Source: Lachnospiraceae bacterium
GTDB lineage: Bacteria; Bacillota; Clostridia; Lachnospirales; Lachnospiraceae
DNA: 59,101 bases
Direction of reading: 5' to 3'
Assembly (NCBI GenBank): GCA_030825115.1
Contig: JAPJQL010000023.1
Coordinates: 1-59,101, forward strand
Under the pieces are notes generated by a model. It ran no database searches. It was not told the origin of the DNA and saw nothing but the letters and a program-made list of their open reading frames with translations. Both the position numbers and the translations under genes were made by a program. This document shows, in pieces, positions 54,112 through 59,101 of this stretch. How positions within the stretch are numbered: the stretch's first letter is position 1; each line of letters starts with the position of its first letter.

Positions 54112-54765
54112 CTATGCCTCTGCCCCAGGACAATATTCCCGCAAAAAGCATTCGCCGCACTTTGGTCTTCTCGCCACACAAATCGTCCGTCCCAGCGTGA
54201 TGATATGGATGTTCCACAAGATCCAGTGGTCCTTTGGAAGAACCTTCATCAGCTCATACTCGATTTTCTCCGGATCCTCGGACTTTGCAAGTCCCAGCTT
54301 GCGTGAAATCCGCTTCACATGAGTGTCCACCACGATGCTTGGCTCATTATATATATTGCCCCGGATGACATTGGCCGTCTTCCTTCCCACGCCTGCCAGA
54401 GAAGTCAGGGCCTCCATCTCACACGGCACCTCACCGCCATACTGCTCCACCAGAGTTTTACAGCAGGCAATGATATTTTTCGCCTTGTTGTGATAGAAAC
54501 CAGTAGAATGGATGTCTTTTTCCAATTCCTTTAAATCTGCCGAAGCAAACTTTTCCAGAGTGTCATATTTTTTAAACAGATCCGCTGTCACAATGTTAAC
54601 TCTGGCATCCGTGCATTGCGCGCTCATAATGACCGCGATCAGCAGCTGCCAGGGAGTCTCGTGATTCAGATAGCAGCGGTATTCCGTACCGTATTCCCGG
54701 TCCAGTGCGGCAAGGATATTCGTTACCCGCTCTTCGCGCTGTGCCTTTGTCTCACGTTTTGCCAT
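54112..54765 (-). CDS. nth: Endonuclease III (DNA glycosylase/AP lyase)
   Basis: A 217-residue base-excision repair enzyme that removes oxidised pyrimidines. The helix-hairpin-helix LTSLAGVGRKTANV carries the catalytic Lys, VDTHVKRISRKLG the catalytic Asp, and four cysteines (CVARRPKCGECFLREYC) bind the [4Fe-4S] cluster. AGGAGG precedes the ATG. The gene starts inside the last 14 bases of the radical SAM gene. Confidence 0.97.
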   Translation of the reverse strand: MAKRETKAQREERVTNILAALDREYGTEYRCYLNHETPWQLLIAVIMSAQCTDARVNIVTADLFKKYDTLEKFASADLKELEKDIHSTGFYHNKAKNIIACCKTLVEQYGGEVPCEMEALTSLAGVGRKTANVIRGNIYNEPSIVVDTHVKRISRKLGLAKSEDPEKIEYELMKVLPKDHWILWNIHIITLGRTICVARRPKCGECFLREYCPGAEA

Positions 54766-56527
54766 ACGTTCCTCCTGAATGTTGTAATTCCCTTCCTTCG
54801 ATCGTCACCTTCGCGTTCCTCGTCAGCAAATCCCTCTCCCTGTAATCGAAAACTACCAGCTCCCCTGACCGCAAAACTTCTCCATGCACCTGCGTCCCCA
54901 GGGTTCTGAGGTCCGGTATCCTGCTTCGGATCCGCTCTTTATACGGCGACTGGTCCAATGCAAATGACGGACGGCTCTTTATATTTTCCCGCAAATACAG
55001 ATCAACCATCATACAGTCCTCCATCCGCCCGATATCCACGAGAGGAAGCTCCTCTTTGATGAACTGATGAAGGATTTCATATCTGGAGATCCTGCTGTGA
55101 TTAACCCCCGTCAATTGTTTTCGGTCATAGTACCTGGCCAGGTTCTCATACATGAAAAAAGCATCCGAAAACTGAGACTCCAACTGTTTTAGAGTCTGTG
55201 TAAACTGACCGCTGTTGTAGTAAACTTCCACCATATCCTCAATGCCCTTAAGCTTCAGCACGTCCGCGTAAGACAGCCATCTGGTCGACAACACCTCGTA
55301 GGGCGGGAGTTCCCGGTACACCAGACCGTATTCCTGTGCCCGCTCATGCATGTAAGAACCTTTCAGAACTTTCAGAAAGCCAAGCTGAAGCTGTTCCGGC
55401 TGCATCTCATAGACGGCATTAAAGGAAGTAGAAAAACTGCTATAATCCTCGTGCGGCAGTCCTGCGATCAGATCCAGATGCTGGTGGATATTATGGCCCC
55501 GGTTGATCCGCTCCACCACCTGCTTGAGCTTTGCAAGGTCCATCTTTCTCTTAATCTCACAAATCGTATCCGGGTTGGTACTCTGCACTCCGATTTCCAA
55601 TTGGATCAGCCCCGGCCGCATCTGTTCCAGCAAATGGAGTTCCTCTTCATCCAGCAGATCGGCCGCAATCTCAAAATGAAAGTTGGTCACTCCGTTGTCG
55701 TGTTCCAGGATATGCTGCCAGATTGCCATCGCATGGCTCTTTTTACAATTAAATGTCCGGTCCACAAACTTTACCTGAGGCACCCTGCGCTCCAGAAAAA
55801 AGTCCAGTTCCTGCTTTACAAGCCCAATATCCCGAAACCTTACTGATTTATCTATGGAAGAAAGGCAATAACTGCAGGAAAACGGACAGCCACGGCTGCT
55901 CTCATAGTAGACGATCCTGTGTTCAAATCCTTCCAAATCCTGATAAAGAAAAGGAATCCTGCTCATATCCATGACCGGCCGGACCGGCTGGTCACAGATA
56001 CGGCCGAAAGAATCTTTGCAGGTCAGCCCTGCTATCCCGGTCAGTTCCCTCCAGAATGTCTCTCCCGCCGTCCTGTCTGTCTTTGCCTTCCGTTCCCATT
56101 GCCGCAGCGAACACCCCAGCTTCCGGTAACACTCCATCAGCCCGGCAAAGGTCTCTTCCCCTTCGCCTTTCATCACGCCCAAAATCTCCGGCTCCCGCTC
56201 AAGCATTCTTGGAGCATCAAAAGAAACCTCCGGTCCGCCAAGCCAGATATCCGTATCCGGCAGGACTTTATGGAGGTCATGGACAAGATTCAGCGCATGG
56301 ACGATATTCCAGATATAGCAGGATATCCCTACCACATCCGGTTTTCTCCGGTAGATATCTTCCAGAATCCGTTCCATCTGGTTATTGATCGTATATTCCC
56401 CAATCTCCACATGAACCCGGGAAGAATCTCCGTCTGCAGCAGCCATCTCTGCATATCTCTTTAAACTGTACACTCCCGGGTTGGAGTGGATGTATTTGGC
56501 ATTGATTGCCACAAGTAAACATTTCAT
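54752..56527 (-). CDS. B12-binding radical SAM protein
   Basis: A 591-residue protein with an N-terminal B12-binding-like Rossmann domain (LLVAINAKYIHSNPG; DVVGISCYIWNI; WLGGPEVSFDA), a radical SAM core with CPFSCSYC (cysteines of the [4Fe-4S]-AdoMet cluster), and a C-terminal DUF4080-like part. The family is widespread in Firmicutes and the reaction is unknown. Its ATG follows the dCMP deaminase stop with no spacer, so the two are coupled. Confidence 0.9.
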   Translation of the reverse strand: MKCLLVAINAKYIHSNPGVYSLKRYAEMAAADGDSSRVHVEIGEYTINNQMERILEDIYRRKPDVVGISCYIWNIVHALNLVHDLHKVLPDTDIWLGGPEVSFDAPRMLEREPEILGVMKGEGEETFAGLMECYRKLGCSLRQWERKAKTDRTAGETFWRELTGIAGLTCKDSFGRICDQPVRPVMDMSRIPFLYQDLEGFEHRIVYYESSRGCPFSCSYCLSSIDKSVRFRDIGLVKQELDFFLERRVPQVKFVDRTFNCKKSHAMAIWQHILEHDNGVTNFHFEIAADLLDEEELHLLEQMRPGLIQLEIGVQSTNPDTICEIKRKMDLAKLKQVVERINRGHNIHQHLDLIAGLPHEDYSSFSTSFNAVYEMQPEQLQLGFLKVLKGSYMHERAQEYGLVYRELPPYEVLSTRWLSYADVLKLKGIEDMVEVYYNSGQFTQTLKQLESQFSDAFFMYENLARYYDRKQLTGVNHSRISRYEILHQFIKEELPLVDIGRMEDCMMVDLYLRENIKSRPSFALDQSPYKERIRSRIPDLRTLGTQVHGEVLRSGELVVFDYRERDLLTRNAKVTIEGRELQHSGGTYGKT

Positions 56528-57022
56528 CTATACTTCTATCTCTATTTTCTTTCCGCTCTCTTCATATTTATAGTAACGAACTCCCGCCGCATTCAGCATC
56601 CGCTTGGAAGCCCTTGACGATGGCCTCTCCGGGTGCTCGTCCGACCGGTAGATGATCGTCTTGATTCCCGCCTGGATGATCGCCTTTGCACATTCATTAC
56701 ATGGAAATCTTGTCACATACAGCTTGCTGCCCGCCAGGCTGCCCCCCTGAAAATTCAGGATGGCGTTCAGCTCACTGTGGGTCACGTAAAGGAACTTTGC
56801 ATTATACGGGTCATCGTCCCGGTGCTCCTTGTCCCACGGAAACTCATCATCCGAGCAGCCGTTCGGCAGCCCGTTGTACCCCATAGACAAGATCTTGTTA
56901 TCCTGGCTCACAATACAGGCCCCCACCTGGTCCGCCGGGTCTTTGGACCGTTTGGCAGACAGACTGGCAACCCCCATAAAATATTCATCCCAAGAAATAT
57001 AATCCGTGCGTTTTCCTGCCAT
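56528..57022 (-). CDS. dCMP deaminase family (ComEB-like) protein
   Basis: A 164-residue zinc-dependent cytidine deaminase fold protein, expected to convert dCMP to dUMP for thymidylate synthesis. HSELNAI holds the zinc His and catalytic Glu, and RFPCNECAKAI the two zinc cysteines. The N-terminal RSKDPADQVGACIVSQDN is typical of ComEB/dCMP deaminases. The frame is normal in length. Confidence 0.94.
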   Translation of the reverse strand: MAGKRTDYISWDEYFMGVASLSAKRSKDPADQVGACIVSQDNKILSMGYNGLPNGCSDDEFPWDKEHRDDDPYNAKFLYVTHSELNAILNFQGGSLAGSKLYVTRFPCNECAKAIIQAGIKTIIYRSDEHPERPSSRASKRMLNAAGVRYYKYEESGKKIEIEV

Positions 57023-57035
57023 CCTGCTTCCTTTC

Positions 57036-58091
57036 TTACACTTTCATAATGTGATAACCGGCCGCCTTTGTCAGGCGGTTCATGATCGCCTGTCCCAGAT
57101 GTTCTCTGGAAAAACTTTCCGAATAGATATAATCCACCTGCAGATCGTCAAATTCCCGCAAAACTGCAAACAAATTGTGGGCGATCGTCTCTTCCTGCGC
57201 CCGCAGACCGACGCTCCGCACGATTCCGCTCTGATACCGCTCTTTTGTCTCATCGGTACAGATCACGCCCACATGGTACTTCTGCCCCAGCTTCTCTTTT
57301 GCCAGAAAATTGATCCGTGCCACAACCGCATCCAGTTCGCCTTCCACCAGCACAAGCTCTGCCTGCGGCGCATAATGACGGTACTTCATCCCCGGAGCTT
57401 TCGGTCTTACGCCCTCCGTCAGCGGTCCCAGAATCGCCGGATCTATCCCTACCGGTCCGGCTACCGCCTCCAGCATCTCAATCGTAACGGCGCCGGGACG
57501 CAGAAGCACCGGGCTTTCCCCTGACACATCCACGATCGTCGATTCCACGCCGATCCCCACCGGACCACCGTCCAGTATCATCTCAATCTTTCCATCCATA
57601 TCCTGATACACATGCTGGGCCGTCGTCGGGCTTGGCCGGCCTGAGGTATTCGCACTCGGCGCCGCCACCGGGACACCTGCCAGCGCAATCAGACGGTTTG
57701 CCACCGGGTCGCTTGGCATCCTCACGGCTACCGTCTCCAATCCGCCAGTTGTCCCATAAGGCACCTTCTCACTCTTTGGGAATACCAGCGTCAGCGGACC
57801 TGGCCAGTAGGCCTCTGCCAGCTTTCTTCCCAGCTCCGGAACATGCCCGACTAAAGGCTCCAGCTCCTCAAAACAGGAGATATGGGCAATCAGAGGATTG
57901 TCCGATGGTCGTCCCTTTGCGGCGTAGATTTTTTTCGCCGCCTCCTCATCCAGGGCATTCGCCCCCAGTCCGTAGACTGTCTCAGTCGGAAATGCCACCA
58001 GTCCTCCGGCCCGGATAATCTGTGCTGCCTCCGACAGTTCCTCATCCCGGATATCTTCCACATCGTTAATCTTTATCAGTTTTGTATCCAT
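57036..58091 (-). CDS. ywlC: L-threonylcarbamoyladenylate synthase (Sua5/YwlC)
   Basis: A 351-residue Sua5-type enzyme that makes threonylcarbamoyl-AMP, the first step to t6A in tRNA. YrdC domain: GLVAFPTETVYGLGANAL, AKGRPSDNPLIAHI, and VPVAAPSANTSGRPSPT. The C-terminal Sua5 domain follows (APGMKYRHYAP; LYAVLREFDDL-like LFAVLREFDDLQVDYIYSE). The ATG at 58091 has AGGTGAGG 9 nt upstream; a GTG 15 nt earlier is less likely. It is the first gene of the long operon toward trmL. Confidence 0.96.
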   Translation of the reverse strand: MDTKLIKINDVEDIRDEELSEAAQIIRAGGLVAFPTETVYGLGANALDEEAAKKIYAAKGRPSDNPLIAHISCFEELEPLVGHVPELGRKLAEAYWPGPLTLVFPKSEKVPYGTTGGLETVAVRMPSDPVANRLIALAGVPVAAPSANTSGRPSPTTAQHVYQDMDGKIEMILDGGPVGIGVESTIVDVSGESPVLLRPGAVTIEMLEAVAGPVGIDPAILGPLTEGVRPKAPGMKYRHYAPQAELVLVEGELDAVVARINFLAKEKLGQKYHVGVICTDETKERYQSGIVRSVGLRAQEETIAHNLFAVLREFDDLQVDYIYSESFSREHLGQAIMNRLTKAAGYHIMKV

Positions 58092-58188
58092 AGTAATGTT
58101 CCTCACCTGCCAGGCTTTCTGCCTGTTTATGGTTTATCATAGCATAAGAGGAGAGGGGGTGCAAGCTTAGACTTTCCTGGACAAGACG

Positions 58189-58221
58189 AAAAAAGAGAAG
58201 CGCCGTCAACAGGCACTTCTC
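58189..58221 (-). terminator. Terminator after ribU
   Basis: On the minus strand GAGAAG-GCC pairs with GGC-CTTCTC and is followed by six T. It separates ribU from the Sua5 operon. Confidence 0.88.
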
Positions 58222-58258
58222 CATATATCCGTCACTTCATCAGGCGGCCATCTTGACC

Positions 58259-58891
58259 TCAGGCACGTACCCGCGCCTTCCCTTCCGCCTTTCCCGCGCT
58301 GTGGATGATCACGCTGATCCTCTTATACACCAATGCCGTCACCAGAGAAACCACGACGCCCTTCACGATATTGAACGGGCCTACACAGATAACAGCAAAG
58401 GTCCACACATTACTGATTGCCGGATTGATCGCTGCGCCTGCTTTGATAATGTTGTCAAGCGGCATAAAATTTGAGTAAAACGGAATCATGACAAGGGCAT
58501 TCAGGACAACTCCGACGACAGCCATCACAGCCGTACCTGCCGCCATCCCGGTTATCGCCCCTTTTTTCGTCTTCTTAAACCGATAAATCACTCCTGCCGG
58601 CAAAATCAGGGAACAGCCGATCATCAGGTTCGCAAACTCACCAACAAATCCGGTACTGGTCGGCTTGATTATCAGTTTTACCAGGATTTTCACCAGTTCC
58701 ATCACCGCTCCGGCAACCGGTCCGAGTGCAAAGGTCCCGACCAGGACCGGGACTTCGCTCAGGTCCAGCCCGTAAAAGCTTGGCGCAATAAACGGCAGCG
58801 GAATCTCAAATACCATCAGCACACCGGCAAGCGCGCCGAACATACCCATCAATACCACATTCTTTGTTGACAATAACTTGTTTTCTTTCAT
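58259..58891 (-). CDS. ribU: Riboflavin ECF transporter substrate-binding protein
   Basis: A 210-residue integral membrane S component of an energy-coupling-factor transporter. Six hydrophobic segments; the N-terminal MGMFGALAGVLMVFEIPLPF and GLDLSEVPVLVGTFALGP are conserved in RibU, and GFVGEFANLMIGCSL follows. It binds riboflavin and needs the shared EcfAAT module, not present here. An FMN riboswitch directly upstream supports the substrate. GGAGG lies before the ATG. Confidence 0.94.
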   Translation of the reverse strand: MKENKLLSTKNVVLMGMFGALAGVLMVFEIPLPFIAPSFYGLDLSEVPVLVGTFALGPVAGAVMELVKILVKLIIKPTSTGFVGEFANLMIGCSLILPAGVIYRFKKTKKGAITGMAAGTAVMAVVGVVLNALVMIPFYSNFMPLDNIIKAGAAINPAISNVWTFAVICVGPFNIVKGVVVSLVTALVYKRISVIIHSAGKAEGKARVRA

Positions 58892-58995
58892 CTTTCCATC
58901 CTCCTGAAGTTTTATTATGTAAGTTCATCTCATAGAGGAATCATGTGGCTCACGGCATTCGGCCGCCCAGCGTGCGGAAGATACAAACATCATAC

Positions 58996-59024
58996 AAAAA
59001 GCCCCGGATACTAATATCCGGGGC
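58996..59024 (-). terminator. Regulated terminator of the FMN riboswitch
   Basis: Minus strand GCCCCGGATA pairs with TATCCGGGGC around TTAG, followed by TTTTTG. It stands between the aptamer and ribU, as the off-state terminator. Confidence 0.9.
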
Positions 59025-59071
59025 GAATGATTCGATCAAACCGCGCCAGGCACTGCTGCCTGTCACACAAT

Positions 59072-59101
59072 TTCTTCTCTCATCCAGACTATACTGTCGG
59101 T
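59072..59101 (-). promoter_or_regulatory. FMN riboswitch (RFN), 3' part, cut by the window end
   Basis: The minus strand starts with CCGACAGTATAGTCTGGATG followed by AGAGAAGAA, the highly conserved last segment of the RFN aptamer. The 5' part lies outside the window. Binding of FMN should favour the terminator at 58996-59024 and shut off ribU. Confidence 0.95.

Overview
The window looks like a chromosomal segment of an anaerobic, low-to-mid GC, spore-forming Firmicute, most likely a Lachnospiraceae-type Clostridium relative. Evidence: near-universal AGGAGG ribosome binding sites, a CotJABC spore-coat cluster, a fused fructose PTS IIABC, MutS2, a YhaM-type nuclease, VanW and choline-binding-repeat exported proteins, and an FMN riboswitch in front of a RibU-type riboflavin transporter. 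No species can be named from the sequence alone.

Layout. 1-11.2 kb: housekeeping and sugar metabolism on the minus strand (HAD phosphatase, fruA, fruK, Na+-dependent transporter, purine nucleoside phosphorylase, yaaA, GlgX-like debranching enzyme), then a secreted cell-wall-binding gene with an intact promoter but an amber codon at codon 51, then tRNA-Gly(GCC). 11.4-14.1 kb: an HD-domain protein overlapping a YyaL/DUF255 gene. 14.2-23.4 kb: a 9.2 kb, single-direction defence-type cluster: McrC, McrB with an Mrr_N-like winged helix, a YkgJ cysteine-cluster protein, two unknown proteins, an HNH endonuclease, a 190-aa unknown protein and a 1116-aa UvrD-like helicase with an inserted PD-(D/E)XK-like segment and two C-terminal zinc ribbons. 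Related hairpin-containing repeats lie on both sides of this cluster (about 14.1 and 23.7 kb).

23.7-31.4 kb: a region of decayed mobile DNA. It holds fragments of a LacI regulator, a membrane protein, an IS256-type transposase, a serine recombinase and a DUF1016 nuclease, plus an intact rhuM, a VOC protein, an Abi-free prophage remnant (terminase, portal joined to tail, tail assembly), a RelB/ParE toxin-antitoxin pair, two acetyltransferases (one truncated) and a UPF0158 pseudogene. 31.4-38.3 kb: core genes rlmD, yhaM, a protease-dead HtrA-like protein and mutS2, with a promoter-driven structured RNA candidate of about 275 nt between rlmD and yhaM.

38.4-48.8 kb: a PhoB-type response regulator and, 7.2 kb further on, a histidine kinase plus an exported choline-binding-repeat protein. 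Between them lie mostly opposite-strand genes: acetamidase, cotJCBA, a YfcC carrier, an M20 amidohydrolase, YitT, and a divergent LysR regulator. 48.9-59.1 kb: a long minus-strand run of tightly spaced core genes (Sua5/YwlC, dCMP deaminase, B12-type radical SAM, nth, DnaQ-like exonuclease, a 36-aa membrane peptide, VanW, AIR-synthase-like protein, Lrp, aminotransferase, trmL) ending at a 17-bp terminator stem, and upstream of it ribU under an FMN riboswitch cut by the window end.

The strongest candidate for an undescribed system is the helicase/unknown/HNH operon at 18253-23418, coupled to McrBC and bounded by the repeated element. Its defence role is inference from domains and neighbours, not from a search.
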